Assembly (NCBI GenBank): GCA_963664035.2
Contig: OY760867.2
Location: forward strand, 1,798,001 to 1,862,000
DNA from: G958296245 sp963664035
GTDB taxonomy: Bacteria; Chloroflexota; Dehalococcoidia; Lucifugimonadales; G958296245
Direction: 5' to 3'
Length of the DNA: 64,000 nt
Both the position numbers and the translations under genes were made by a program. The notes beneath the pieces are model-generated. The model was not told the DNA's origin. It did not search any database and was given only the letters and a program-made list of their open reading frames with translations. Of this stretch, positions 6,978-16,212 are shown piece after piece. The stretch's first letter is position 1. Every line of letters begins with the position of its first letter.

Positions 6978-9443
6978 TTAGGCGGGGCTCACGGCGAGGG
7001 GCGATTCGACCCTGACGACGAGGTCGTCTTCCTCGACGTCCACGACCGCCGTATCGCCTGGGGTGAACTCCCCGTTCAGGATGGAGTCGGAGAGCTTGTC
7101 CTCGACGTTATCCTGTATGACGCGACGGAGCGGCCGGGCGCCGAAGTGCGGGTCGAAGCCCTTGTCCCCCAGCCACTCCTTGGCGCGGTCGGTCACCTCC
7201 AGGCCGATGCCCTTCTCGAGGAGGCCGCCGGCGGCGTCCTGGAGGTTCATATCGACGATCTGGTGGATGTGGGCCCTGCTCAGCGCGTGGAAGACGACGG
7301 TCTCGTCGATACGGTTGAGGAACTCGGGCCGGAAGAAGCGCTTTATCTCGTCTAGGACATTGGTCTTCATCCGCTCGTAGTCGGCCTTGCCCTTCGCGGC
7401 GCCCTCGACGTTGAGGGAGAAGCCGAGCATCCTGTCTTGGCGGATCAGGTCGGAGCCTATGTTGCTGGTCATCACGATGATGGCGTTGCGAAAATCGACC
7501 CTGCGCCCCTTCGCATCGGTCAGGTGTCCGTCGTCGAAGATCTGCAGCAGGATATTGAAGACCTCATCGTGCGCCTTCTCGATCTCGTCGAGGAGGATGA
7601 CGCAGTAGGACTTGCGCCTGACGGCCTCGGTGAGCTGTCCGCCCTGGTCGTATCCCACGTACCCCGGCGGGGCGCCCACGAGCCTGGCGACCGAGTGGCG
7701 CTCCATGAACTCGGACATGTCCACTCGGACGACGGCATCCTCGCTGCCGAACATGAACTCGGCGAGCTTCTGCACGAGGTATGTCTTGCCCACGCCCGTG
7801 GGGCCGGAGAAGATGAATATGCCCGTCGGCCTCTTGGGGTTCTTGAGGCCGGCGCGCGCCCTCCTGACGGCCTTCGAGACTACGTTGATGGCCTCGTCCT
7901 GCCCGACGACCGATTGGTGGAGCTCTTCCTCCATGTGGATGAGCCGCTCCGTCTCGCTGGCGGACAGCCGGGTCACGGGGATGCCGGTCCACATGCTGAC
8001 AACCTTGGCGATGTCCTCCTCGGTGACCACCTGGGACTCGTGGCCCTTCTCCTCCTGCCACTCCTTCTCCAGGTCTCCCAGCTTCTTGGCGAGGTTCGAC
8101 TCGCGGTCGCGGAGCTCGGCGGCGTACTCGTACTGGCGCGCGGAGATGGCCTCGTCCTTCTCGCGGCGGACGCTTTCGAGCATCTTCGAGACCTCGGAGA
8201 CCGAGAGGGGGACTGTGCTGAAGGTGATGCGCACCATGGATGCCGCCTCGTCGATCAGGTCGATGGCCTTGTCGGGCATGAAGCGGTCCGGGATGAACCG
8301 CGAGGCGAAGTGGGCCGCGCTGGTGAGCGCCTCGTCGGAGATCTCGAGCTCGTGGTGCTCTTCGTAGCGCCCCTTGATGCCGCGGAGGATGTCGACGGTC
8401 TCCTCGCTGGTCGGCTCTTCGACGGCGACCGGCTGGAAGCGGCGCTCCAGCGCCGGGTCGCGCTCGACGTACTTCCTGTAGTCGTCCATCGTGGTGGCGC
8501 CGATGCACTGGAGCTCCCCCCTTGCGAGCGAGGGCTTGAGTATGTTTGCGGCGTCTACGGCCCCCTCGGCCGAGCCCGCGCCGACCATGGTGTGGACCTC
8601 GTCGATGAAGAGGACGCAGTTGCCGGATCCGCGGATCTCCTCGACCACCTTCTTGAGCCGCTCCTCGAACTCGCCCCGGTACTTGGTGCCGGCCACGAGC
8701 GAGCCCATGTCCAGGGTCACGAGGCGCTTTCCCTGGAGGGTCACGGGCACTTCGTTGCCTGCTATCTTCTGGGCGAGGCCCTCGACTATCGCGGTCTTGC
8801 CCACTCCGGGTTCTCCCACCAGCACGGGGTTGTTCTTGGTCCTGCGGCTGAGTATCTGCGTGACCCGCTGTATCTCCTTATCGCGGCCCACGGTGGGGTC
8901 GAGCTTCTTGTCCCGCGCGACGGCCGTCAGGTCGACGCCGTGCTGGTCCAGGGTGGGGGTGCGGGTACTGCTCCTGCTCCCGCCCTGGGAGTGCTGGACC
9001 GTGTGGGTCAGGATGCGGCTGGTCTCCGCCCTGACCTTGTCCAGGTTGACGCCCAGGCTCTCGAGGACGCCTGCGGCCACGCCCTCGCCCTCTCTCATGA
9101 GGCCGATGAGCAGGTGCTCGGTGCCGATGTAGTGGTGGTTCAGGCGGCGGGCCTCGTCCACGGCCAGCTCGATGACCTTCTTGGCCCTGGAGGTGAGCCC
9201 GACGTCTCCCGCGGTGGACTTTTCGCCGCGACCGATTATGAACTCGACCGCGGAGCGCACCTTGCTGAGCTCGACGCCGAGATTCGAGAGCACCTTGGCG
9301 GCGACGCCGTCCGTCTCTCGGACGAGGCCGAGCAGGATGTGCTCGGTGCCGATGTAGTTGTGGTTGAAGCGCTGGGCCTCTTCCTGGGCGAGCGACAGGA
9401 CCCTGCGGGCCCTTTCGGAGAACTTCTCGAATCTACTTGTCAT
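6978..9443 (-). CDS. clpC: ATP-dependent Clp protease ATP-binding subunit ClpC
   Basis: An 821-residue HSP100 unfoldase that feeds proteins to ClpP in the cytoplasm. Two Clp_N repeats lie at about residues 1-145 (FSERARRVLSLAQEEA and TSRAKKVIELAVDEARR). The first AAA+ module has Walker A GEPGVGKT at 210-217. A middle coiled coil carries a UVR-type segment (ISARQYEYAAELRDRE) that identifies ClpC rather than ClpB. The second AAA+ module has GPTGVGKT. Length fits ClpC. It lies 45 nt downstream of the S1-domain gene, probably in the same transcript. No ctsR or mcsAB genes are nearby. Confidence 0.97.
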   Translation of the reverse strand: MTSRFEKFSERARRVLSLAQEEAQRFNHNYIGTEHILLGLVRETDGVAAKVLSNLGVELSKVRSAVEFIIGRGEKSTAGDVGLTSRAKKVIELAVDEARRLNHHYIGTEHLLIGLMREGEGVAAGVLESLGVNLDKVRAETSRILTHTVQHSQGGSRSSTRTPTLDQHGVDLTAVARDKKLDPTVGRDKEIQRVTQILSRRTKNNPVLVGEPGVGKTAIVEGLAQKIAGNEVPVTLQGKRLVTLDMGSLVAGTKYRGEFEERLKKVVEEIRGSGNCVLFIDEVHTMVGAGSAEGAVDAANILKPSLARGELQCIGATTMDDYRKYVERDPALERRFQPVAVEEPTSEETVDILRGIKGRYEEHHELEISDEALTSAAHFASRFIPDRFMPDKAIDLIDEAASMVRITFSTVPLSVSEVSKMLESVRREKDEAISARQYEYAAELRDRESNLAKKLGDLEKEWQEEKGHESQVVTEEDIAKVVSMWTGIPVTRLSASETERLIHMEEELHQSVVGQDEAINVVSKAVRRARAGLKNPKRPTGIFIFSGPTGVGKTYLVQKLAEFMFGSEDAVVRVDMSEFMERHSVARLVGAPPGYVGYDQGGQLTEAVRRKSYCVILLDEIEKAHDEVFNILLQIFDDGHLTDAKGRRVDFRNAIIVMTSNIGSDLIRQDRMLGFSLNVEGAAKGKADYERMKTNVLDEIKRFFRPEFLNRIDETVVFHALSRAHIHQIVDMNLQDAAGGLLEKGIGLEVTDRAKEWLGDKGFDPHFGARPLRRVIQDNVEDKLSDSILNGEFTPGDTAVVDVEEDDLVVRVESPLAVSPA

Positions 9444-9488
9444 TTAACGCCTCTGCTGCCTGATAGTTGCGGTGCCGGCAGGACGCCG

Positions 9489-10712
9489 TCAGTACCCTTC
9501 TTCTTCTTCGGCCTGTCGGAGGCTGAGTCCCAGGCGCCGGCGTTCCGGCTCTATCCGGAGGATCTTCAGCCTCACCTCGTCGCCTTCTCCCACGACTTCC
9601 CTGGGGTGGTTGATGACCCTGGAGGCCATCTCCGATATGTGGATCAGCCCCTCCACCGAGCCTTCCACCCTGGCGAACGCTCCGAAGTCGGTGAGCTTGG
9701 TCACCGTCGCGTCGACTATGTCTCCCGGCTGGTAGCGCTCGTGGATCGTCTCCCAGGGCTCGGGTTGAAGCCGCTTGAGGCTGAGCGCGATCTTCCGGTT
9801 CTCCGTGTCGATCCTGAGGACGTATACGTCGACCTCGTCACCTACCTTGACGACCTCATTGGGCGACCGGACGGTGTTCCAGGATAGCTCGGATATGTGG
9901 ACGAGGCCGTCCGCGCCGCCGAGGTCCACGAATGCGCCGAAGGGGCTGATGCCGGTGACCCTGCCGCGGCGGACTTCGCCCACCGAGAGCTCCTCTATGA
10001 GTCGGGCCTTGCGCTCGTCGCGCAGCGACTGGAGCGCCTGGCGCTCCGAGAGGATGGCGCGATTTCGCCCGCGGTTGACTTCGAGCACCTTGAGGGGAAG
10101 TATCTTTCCGATGTCGTCCGGGGGCGGCGGCGGGCTAGGGGGAGCGGCTTCGCCTGACGGCTGGCCCGGCTCTTCGGCGGACTCGCCGCCCGCTTCGGGC
10201 TGCTCCTCAGCCTGGGCCTCCCTGGTATCGGCGCGCCTCGCTTGCCTGATGTTGTCACGGGAGACGGAGACCAGCTGTGACATTGGGACGAAGCCCTGTA
10301 CGCCCTCCACTTCGACGATGGCGCCGCCCCTGTTGAATCCGAGGACCCGGCCTTCGAGCTGCTCTCCGGACTCTCGCGCCTTGTCCAGGGTGCGCCAGCC
10401 TATCTCTCCGACGGCCCTGTCGATGGAGAGGACGGCGGCGCCCTCTGAGGTCTCGCCGCGCACCACCAGCGCGACCACCTCGTCCCCCACCTGGAGCTTC
10501 TCCAGGCCCTCGGCGCCGAGGCTCCTCATCTCGCCTGGGGGCACTATACCCTCGGCCTTGTGGCCGATGTTGAGGAGGATGCCGTCCGGGTCGGCCCGCA
10601 TCACGAGGCCTTCCACAACGTCCCCTCGCCTCAAGGGCTTCATCGATTCCATGGAATCGAGAAGCTCGCCCATGTCCTGGGCGTCGCTGAGGTCGTCTGG
10701 GGTTGAGCTCAA
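9489..10712 (-). CDS. rpsA: S1 RNA-binding domain protein (ribosomal protein S1-like)
   Basis: A 407-residue protein with four S1 domains. The first is at about 25-95 (GDVVEGLVMRADPDGILLNIG). The second is interrupted by a Glu/Pro-rich insert near 160-200. The third (VGEVRRGRVTGISPFGAFVDL) and fourth (PGDIVDATVTKLTDFGAFARV) are canonical. S1 proteins bind mRNA for translation initiation. This is the short form used outside Proteobacteria, and the proline-rich insert inside domain two is unusual. The start is TTG at 10712, supported by AAGG 5 nt upstream. A strong sigma-70-type promoter lies about 60 nt before it. Confidence 0.88.
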   Translation of the reverse strand: MSSTPDDLSDAQDMGELLDSMESMKPLRRGDVVEGLVMRADPDGILLNIGHKAEGIVPPGEMRSLGAEGLEKLQVGDEVVALVVRGETSEGAAVLSIDRAVGEIGWRTLDKARESGEQLEGRVLGFNRGGAIVEVEGVQGFVPMSQLVSVSRDNIRQARRADTREAQAEEQPEAGGESAEEPGQPSGEAAPPSPPPPPDDIGKILPLKVLEVNRGRNRAILSERQALQSLRDERKARLIEELSVGEVRRGRVTGISPFGAFVDLGGADGLVHISELSWNTVRSPNEVVKVGDEVDVYVLRIDTENRKIALSLKRLQPEPWETIHERYQPGDIVDATVTKLTDFGAFARVEGSVEGLIHISEMASRVINHPREVVGEGDEVRLKILRIEPERRRLGLSLRQAEEEEGY

Positions 10713-10772
10713 GGCAGCCTTACCTCTGTAGTATTGTCTGGCGCCATCGGGGGCGTCACTGCGTAGGCGGTC

Positions 10773-10801
10773 ATTATATGGCTGCTTCCAGGGGGTGTAA
10801 A
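10773..10801 (-). promoter_or_regulatory. Sigma-70-type promoter for the S1-domain gene and clpC cluster
   Basis: On the minus strand TTTACA (10796-10801) and TATAAT (10773-10778) are separated by exactly 17 bp. The -10 is a perfect consensus and the -35 matches five of six bases. Predicted transcription begins near 10766, leaving a leader of about 55 nt before the TTG start at 10712. Confidence 0.75.
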
Positions 10802-11008
10802 GACGGGGGAGGAACGAATCGCGCGGTCATCGATTTAAGCAGTCCGTATGCGAGAAGAGCTCCTGGGGAATATCGAGGCGGCCTCCCCCGAGCCGCTCAA
10901 TTCATTGTACCACAGGCGGATACGGCTGAGAATGCCCGCCGGCGCGGTAATCGTTCGGAGTCGTGGATAGTGGGAAGGGGGGAGAGGTGAGAGACTCGGA
11001 CGCGGCGT
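10802..11008. other. Intergenic stretch, no gene seen
   Basis: With the promoter next to it, this leaves about 300 bp between the S1 gene and the end of the Thr-Pro protein operon. No supported coding frame, RNA gene or clear terminator is seen. Confidence 0.5.
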
Positions 11009-13045
11009 CTAGCGTTTGCCTCCGCCCTTGTCCGGGAGGACCTCTATCTGGAGGGTGGCCAGCACGGCGCCGCTGCCGATCGTCACCAGCTTGACGGTCG
11101 CCCTCCCGACGTTGCACGCGGTCAGCGTCTCGGTGAAGGGCGCCGCGCCCCCAGCGCCGAAGATGCCGTACCCGTCGCACGAGCCGGTCAGGGTCAGGTG
11201 GTGTGATGTCGAAATCCTGACCAGCAGGTTGGCCGGCGTCACGCCGTGCGCGGTCACCTTCGTCGACCCGCCCTTGACTATCGATTTCGATCCTATGGTG
11301 AGCTTGCCGGTGGGCGTGGGGGTTGCCGTAGGCTTCGGAGCGGGCGTTGCAGTGGGCGTAGGCGTAGGCGTGGGCGTAGGTGTTGGTGTTGGTGTTGGCG
11401 TTGCTGTAGGAGTAGGTGTTGCCGTAGGCGTTGCCGTGGGGGTAGGCGTTGGCGTGGGGGTAGGCGTAGGCGTGGAGGCATCGGCCTTGCGCACCCGCAG
11501 CATCAGCTTGTCGCCCGCCTTCCACGGCTGCTTGCTCACCGCCCAGACCAGCGCGCCCGCCGCCGTCGTAGTGGCGTTGGAGGCAAGCAGCGACAGGGTC
11601 GTCGTGCCCTTGAGGTCTATGAAGTCGAGCGCGTGGCCCGTGATGCTCCGAGTCAGGTCCGCGGTGACCTTACCCGCCTGTCCTGAGCCTGCCGAAGGGG
11701 ACTGCCACGAGATGGTGCCCACGGTCGTGGTCCCGACGATTGCGGTGCTGGAGGCGTATGGATCGAAGAACGACTCGGCCAGCGTCCCGGCGGGCGCGGT
11801 AATCCGTGCTATGACGACCTCCGAGTTATGCTCCTCCTCCGGGTAGTAGTTGCACAGCATGTACTCGCCCGCCTGGCGGTTGTAGAAGACCTCGTACTCG
11901 CCGGCGGGCAGAGGGCGTTCCGCGTAGATGTAGCCGGGGCGCCGGATGCTCAGCAGGTGAGCGTCCTTGCCTTCCAGCCACTCTCGCCCATAGGCCCAGC
12001 CGGAGTTCGGCGTCGAGAAGAAGACAGCCATATGCCACTCGTGGAGCGTCTCGCCCGCCGCTACTCCCGAAGGGGCCGTGAAGCTAGTCCTGTATCCTGA
12101 GTAGAAGTCTGGGTCCTGGGACAGCAGGTCCGCGATCTTCCTCTCGTTCCTGAACGCCTCCCGCAGGCAGTCGTCATACTCATCGGTTCCGTCAGTGGTT
12201 CCGTACTCTGCGGTCGCCTCCGCTATCCGCTGCTTCAATCCCCCGACGCTCATCACAGGCGTCGCCGGCAGCGCCACCCCCGATGTCGCGCTCCTGACGG
12301 ACGCCTGCGTGATCGGCGATGGCAGCGGCCCCGTCTGGACGCTATAGTGTGGGCTATCCGGCTCTGCCAGCAGGAATAACTGACTATCGTGGTTGGAGAC
12401 TGCCCCTGGCGTGCCCGATGCGCTATGCGCAGCCAACGTGCTCGTTGCTGTGCTCGTGGCAGCAGGTATCCAGGCCACGAAATCGGGACTCCTCAAAGTT
12501 ATGCTTCTAAAGAACGTGAACCGGTCGCTGCGGAGACTGATGCTTCCCAACCAGTTGTCGGGGCGCACGAACACGATTGCGTCTCGCTTGTCCCAACGGG
12601 AGTCCCTGGCTGCAAGAAGCTCCGGAGCGCGGGCCCTGGCGGTAGCCAGCGACCGCTCGTCCATCAGGTCGCGCCCTACTCTCCAGTCCCAATCCGTGCC
12701 GTAAGCCTTGGCCGTGAACTGGCTGCCGCCCGTCCCCTTCAGGTACTCGTACACGTCGAACGTGAACTCTAGCACCGGTACGTGGACTGTCCCGGCGGGG
12801 GTGTCGTTGACGTACCTCATCATGGATTCCCCAGCCGGTTCGATGGAGCGCAATCTCCCCCTGAATACCACTACAGACCGGACTATCATCTCGTTGAGGT
12901 CGGCCCTGCGGTACGGGATATGTGGGACCGCCCCATAGAACCCGTCCCAGTTCCGATCTTCCTCTGAGGGCGTGAACAGGACATACGCACCGACTCCAGC
13001 CAGGACCAAGACTACCCCTATGGAAACGTATAGCGCCTTTCCCAC
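11009..13045 (-). CDS. Large exported Thr-Pro-linker protein with C-terminal Ig-like domain
   Basis: A 678-residue protein. The N-terminal membrane segment (KALYVSIGVVLVLAGVGAYV) is an uncleaved anchor or signal. A globular region of about 480 residues of unknown fold follows. A Thr-Pro/Thr-Ala linker (about 515-580) then leads to a cysteine-containing beta-rich domain of about 95 residues. That last domain resembles one in the adjacent 934-residue protein: both share the pattern TKV-A-V-P-L-V, a Gly-Cys pair and FTET/FTAE-C-G-TV-L. The start is GTG at 13045 with AGGAGG 6 nt upstream. It follows the upstream gene by 10 nt, so the two form an operon. Residues SPSAGSGQAGK come from a short repeat inserted in frame. 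Function is unknown. Confidence 0.7.
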   Translation of the reverse strand: MGKALYVSIGVVLVLAGVGAYVLFTPSEEDRNWDGFYGAVPHIPYRRADLNEMIVRSVVVFRGRLRSIEPAGESMMRYVNDTPAGTVHVPVLEFTFDVYEYLKGTGGSQFTAKAYGTDWDWRVGRDLMDERSLATARARAPELLAARDSRWDKRDAIVFVRPDNWLGSISLRSDRFTFFRSITLRSPDFVAWIPAATSTATSTLAAHSASGTPGAVSNHDSQLFLLAEPDSPHYSVQTGPLPSPITQASVRSATSGVALPATPVMSVGGLKQRIAEATAEYGTTDGTDEYDDCLREAFRNERKIADLLSQDPDFYSGYRTSFTAPSGVAAGETLHEWHMAVFFSTPNSGWAYGREWLEGKDAHLLSIRRPGYIYAERPLPAGEYEVFYNRQAGEYMLCNYYPEEEHNSEVVIARITAPAGTLAESFFDPYASSTAIVGTTTVGTISWQSPSAGSGQAGKVTADLTRSITGHALDFIDLKGTTTLSLLASNATTTAAGALVWAVSKQPWKAGDKLMLRVRKADASTPTPTPTPTPTPTATPTATPTPTATPTPTPTPTPTPTPTPTATPAPKPTATPTPTGKLTIGSKSIVKGGSTKVTAHGVTPANLLVRISTSHHLTLTGSCDGYGIFGAGGAAPFTETLTACNVGRATVKLVTIGSGAVLATLQIEVLPDKGGGKR
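11316..11478 (-). repeat. Low-complexity Thr-Pro codon repeat
   Basis: GT/GGC-rich simple repeat encoding alternating TPTP, TATP and APKP in the linker of the 678-residue protein. The unit structure is irregular. Confidence 0.8.
11678..11700 (-). repeat. Short GC-rich repeat inserted in frame
   Basis: Minus strand CCTTCGGCAGGCTCAGGA forms part of a short sequence similar to dispersed repeats recalled from several bacterial genomes. It is read as SPSAGSGQA within the 678-residue protein. Only one copy was noticed in this window. Confidence 0.4.
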
Positions 13046-13055
13046 GGTGGTCCTC

Positions 13056-15860
13056 CTAGTGCGGTATGCTGCTATGCGCGTTGCGGTAGACCTGTTCCAA
13101 GTACGCCCAGTCGGAAGTGGGGATGCCGGGCGTGTACAGGTTTTCCGACGCCATCAGGTAGCCTTTGTACTTACCCTGATAGTGCGTGTAGTACAGATCT
13201 TTCAGCCCCAGTGCGTGGCCGAACTCGTGCTTTAGAGCACCTGTCAGATACTGGTAATGGTCCGGGTATTTCTTGGCGCGCTTGATGTCCTCCGTCCAGA
13301 TGACCAAGCGGTGAATCTCAAGTTTCCCTTTCTCGATCTCCACAGAGTGCCAGGCGGGATGCTCAATCAACATCTCGGCGTTGGCCAAATGGCCGAGGAC
13401 AGGGTTGACACAGGCAATGGTTCCACCACAATCGCCATCAGGCTCGATGTTCTTGCCAGAGCCGTCCACCACACGGATCGGCAGCGTATTGCCGTCAGTA
13501 TTCCGGTTCTCATGGTTCTGGGAAGAGCACCACCAATAGTCTGACGTGCATATCAAGACCCAGGGCCATGCGGAAGCACGCGCGCTCCATGCGCTGGCGG
13601 CCTTCTCGACGGCAGGTGCAAATATCCGCTGGAGGAACTGCGGGACTACCCCTTTGATCTCGTACAGGACCGTGTGATCGGACTGGTGGGCCCATCTGCC
13701 CAGATCGTAGTCGTACGGGATGAGCTCGGCGAGGGCTATCTTCAGCTTGAAGCTCCTCGACCCGCTGGACGGCTTGGTAATGGCCATCAGCGTATAAGCG
13801 CCTTCCGGCAGCGGGCGGGCTATCCGGGCGTTGGTCGTGCTCCACTCCTGGTTGTTGTCGTTGAACACATCCCCAATGGTTCCCCCGAGGAGGGGTGCAT
13901 CGTCATGCCTCAGGAACAGCATATTGTCCCGGATGGACTCCAGGTCGATGACGGCGTGGGCGTTCTGCCCCAGCCTGAAGGTGAAGCGCTTGGCGTCGTA
14001 GAGGGCGCCGCCATACTGGAATATGCAAGGGGCGCCCCAAGTGACTTTATCCAGCAGCGTTGTCGATGGGACGGACAGGGTCTTCAACTCTTCAGGTTTT
14101 TCAGCCCCACAGCTTATCGTGCCTATCGGACTCGGAGTGGGCGTAGGCGCCGGGGTGTCGCTCGGACGGGGCGTGGCCGTGGGGGTTGGGGTCGGATTGG
14201 AACTCGGAGTGATGGGGAAGCTGTATCTCCTGGCCTCCTTGTTCGGCCACCAGAAGCGCAGGGTTAGGACGCCATTCCCACTGCCGACGGAAGCGCATGC
14301 GGCGACCCAGACCTTCTCTCCAGGCGGGACTCGGCGCGAATCGCCTGGGAGCACCCTTTTGCACGCCTTGTGATTGGCAGGAGGACTGCCGCCAAGGGAG
14401 TAGATGATGTCCAGGTTCGGCTCATTGCTGTTGACCCGCACGACGACCTTCCCGCTGTTGGAGTGTACCGTGAACCCGCGCCAGCCGTCGCCCACCTTCC
14501 AGTCCAGCGTCTCGGGATTCGGGTCCAGCCATGCGCTCGGTGTAGGCGTGGGCGTGGGACTAGAAGGTATGGGTGTGTGCGTGGGAGGTGCGGAAGTCGG
14601 TGTGGGCGTAGGTGTGTGCGTCGGCGTAGGTGTGTGCGTCGGTGTGGGTGTAGGAGTCGGTGTGGCCGTAGCCGTAGCAGTGGGCGTGGGAGTAGGTGTG
14701 TGCGTCGGTGTAGGAGTCGGAGTCGGCGTAGGCGTAGGCGTGTCCCCCCGGACCGTGATGGTCGTGCTGTCCAGTTCGACGCCGTCGCTACTCGCCAACA
14801 GCCTCACCGTACCCGTCCCCGGCGAGCAGCCCTCCGCCGTGAAACTGGAATGCACCGGATACCCGTCCGTGCTCGCAGTATTTGAGCAGTTGCCTTCGGT
14901 GTGAATAGGGCCGCTGATACTGAACTCTACCTCTAGGTCGCTTGGATGCACGTCGTACGCGTATACCTTCGTCGTTCCACCCACGTCTATGGTGAGACTG
15001 GTGGGAGCCACCCTGCCTCGACGGGCGGGTGTGGGCGTGGAGGTGGGTGTGGCCGTGGGCGTCGGCGTGGGCGTCGCGCAGCTTATCGTCGCGGACGTGT
15101 ACGACCACGCGCTCCATGAGTAGCTGTACGTGGACCCGTCGCCGCGGGCGCTCACCCTGAAGTAGTAGGTCGTTCCGCACGAAAGGCCGTAGACGTTGCG
15201 GCTCGTGCCAGACACGTACTGGCTGACCGTGCTCCACGGGCCGGTCGCGCCGGCTCTGCGCTGCAACCAGTACCGCGATATGCCGCTGCGCGAGCCCCAA
15301 CTCACCGTTATGGTGGTCTTGCCCGAGGGACTCGCCCCCACTCCCGAAGGCGCCGGCGGGCGCGACAGCGACAGCGACGGCGTGGGCGTTGCGGTAGGTG
15401 GTCTAGCCGTGGGCGTTGCGGTAGGCGGTCTAGGCGTGGGCGTTGCGGTAGGCGGTCTAGGCGTGGGCGTGGCGGTTGGGGGCTTCGGCGTGGGTGTGGC
15501 GGTTGGGGGCTTCGGCGTGGGCGTAGCGGTTGGGGGCCTCGGCGTAGGCGTGGCGGTTGGGGGCCTCGGCGTAGGTGTGGCGGTGGGCGGCACAGGTGTA
15601 TAGCACAACCATGGGTCAAGGTCGATGTCGCATGGCGACGGCGTAGCGGTGGGCCTTGGCGTGGGTGTAGCGGTGGGCCTCGGCGTGGGCGTGGGCGGGA
15701 AGCAGATAGGCCAGTTGATGGGCTCGACAGGAGGGTTGCATATGTCGCTGGGCTTGCCCTCGTCCTCTTCCTCCTCCTGCCCCAGCGCGGTGGCCGCGAA
15801 CATGAGGATGACGACGCAGGAGGGCGCCGGCAGACCGACGACGATGGGGCGGTGGGCCAT
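13056..15860 (-). CDS. Secreted modular metalloprotease with Thr-Pro linkers (predicted metzincin)
   Basis: A 934-residue exported protein. The signal peptide is about residues 1-28 (VVILMFAATALG). A proline-rich stalk with eight copies of a nine-residue TATPTPRPP unit follows, then a fibronectin-III-like domain (about 170-260, ITVSWGSRSGISRYWLQRR). Next come a cysteine-paired Ig-like domain, further Thr-Pro linkers, a beta domain and a PPC-like domain (RFTFRLGQNAHAVIDLES). The C-terminal catalytic domain has HEFGHALGLKD at 878-888, an HExxHxxGxxD zinc site. A Met-turn candidate (YLMAS) follows, with Met903. An Asp third ligand is known from snapalysin-type enzymes. Probably cell-surface or released. 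Substrate unknown. SD AAGGGG lies 6 nt before the ATG. Confidence 0.8.
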   Translation of the reverse strand: MAHRPIVVGLPAPSCVVILMFAATALGQEEEEDEGKPSDICNPPVEPINWPICFPPTPTPRPTATPTPRPTATPSPCDIDLDPWLCYTPVPPTATPTPRPPTATPTPRPPTATPTPKPPTATPTPKPPTATPTPRPPTATPTPRPPTATPTARPPTATPTPSLSLSRPPAPSGVGASPSGKTTITVSWGSRSGISRYWLQRRAGATGPWSTVSQYVSGTSRNVYGLSCGTTYYFRVSARGDGSTYSYSWSAWSYTSATISCATPTPTPTATPTSTPTPARRGRVAPTSLTIDVGGTTKVYAYDVHPSDLEVEFSISGPIHTEGNCSNTASTDGYPVHSSFTAEGCSPGTGTVRLLASSDGVELDSTTITVRGDTPTPTPTPTPTPTHTPTPTPTATATATPTPTPTPTHTPTPTHTPTPTPTSAPPTHTPIPSSPTPTPTPSAWLDPNPETLDWKVGDGWRGFTVHSNSGKVVVRVNSNEPNLDIIYSLGGSPPANHKACKRVLPGDSRRVPPGEKVWVAACASVGSGNGVLTLRFWWPNKEARRYSFPITPSSNPTPTPTATPRPSDTPAPTPTPSPIGTISCGAEKPEELKTLSVPSTTLLDKVTWGAPCIFQYGGALYDAKRFTFRLGQNAHAVIDLESIRDNMLFLRHDDAPLLGGTIGDVFNDNNQEWSTTNARIARPLPEGAYTLMAITKPSSGSRSFKLKIALAELIPYDYDLGRWAHQSDHTVLYEIKGVVPQFLQRIFAPAVEKAASAWSARASAWPWVLICTSDYWWCSSQNHENRNTDGNTLPIRVVDGSGKNIEPDGDCGGTIACVNPVLGHLANAEMLIEHPAWHSVEIEKGKLEIHRLVIWTEDIKRAKKYPDHYQYLTGALKHEFGHALGLKDLYYTHYQGKYKGYLMASENLYTPGIPTSDWAYLEQVYRNAHSSIPH
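14540..14745 (-). repeat. Thr-Pro linker repeat (TPTPTHTP type)
   Basis: Simple repeat of GTGGGC/GTAGGC/GTGTGC hexamers on the plus strand, encoding TPTPTHTP and TATATP runs between the Ig-like and following domains of the metalloprotease. Confidence 0.8.
15385..15600 (-). repeat. 27-bp tandem repeat encoding TATPTPRPP stalk
   Basis: About eight near-identical 27 bp units encode the nine-residue proline stalk near the N-terminus of the metalloprotease, with Arg/Lys exchange between units. Confidence 0.85.
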
Positions 15861-16018
15861 TGCCGACCCCTTTCCACAGCTACGTCAGCACTCAGACCGG
15901 TTTCAACGCAATACCACGGAAGGCCGCCAGGGTCGATGCGTAATTCGTACCACATTCGACAGCCGTTCGTCAAATCCACGAAGGCGTCACCAAGGCATCG
16001 GCGAGCGGAGGGGTAATT

Positions 16019-16137
16019 GTTCAGAGTTGGTGCGTTTCTCGTCCAGGGCGCCCACAAGGGCCACAAGGGACGCCCCTACGACTGCGGCTTCCATCCCGTA
16101 GGGTGCAGCCCTTGTGGCTGCCCTCCCGTACTGAAAC
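16019..16137 (+). repeat. Dispersed inverted-repeat element, copy A
   Basis: About 119 bp starting GTTCAGAGTTGG, with the internal block CCCGTAGGGTGCAGCCCTTG shared with two other copies (36659-36769 and, inverted, 48954-49073). The right end is degenerate (ACTGAAAC instead of ACTCTGAAC). It sits just upstream of the nuoA promoter. Confidence 0.8.
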
Positions 16138-16149
16138 AGGGGGCGGAAC

Positions 16150-16178
16150 TTGAAAGAGCCAACGGCCTATGCTATATT
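16150..16178 (+). promoter_or_regulatory. Promoter of the nuo operon
   Basis: TTGAAA (16150-16155) and TATATT (16173-16178) are separated by 17 bp. The -10 is preceded by TGC, so it is also an extended -10. Transcription should start near 16185, 28 nt before the nuoA ATG at 16213. An ATG at 16150 lies in this promoter and cannot be the start. Confidence 0.75.
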
Positions 16179-16212
16179 CCGGCGAGATTTGGCCCTGGAA
16201 GCCTTCATACAG

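Noticed and set aside
7437..9887. Long open frame antisense to clpC
   Set aside because: High-GC codon bias opens the opposite strand; its translation has no recognisable motifs while the other strand encodes a complete ClpC.
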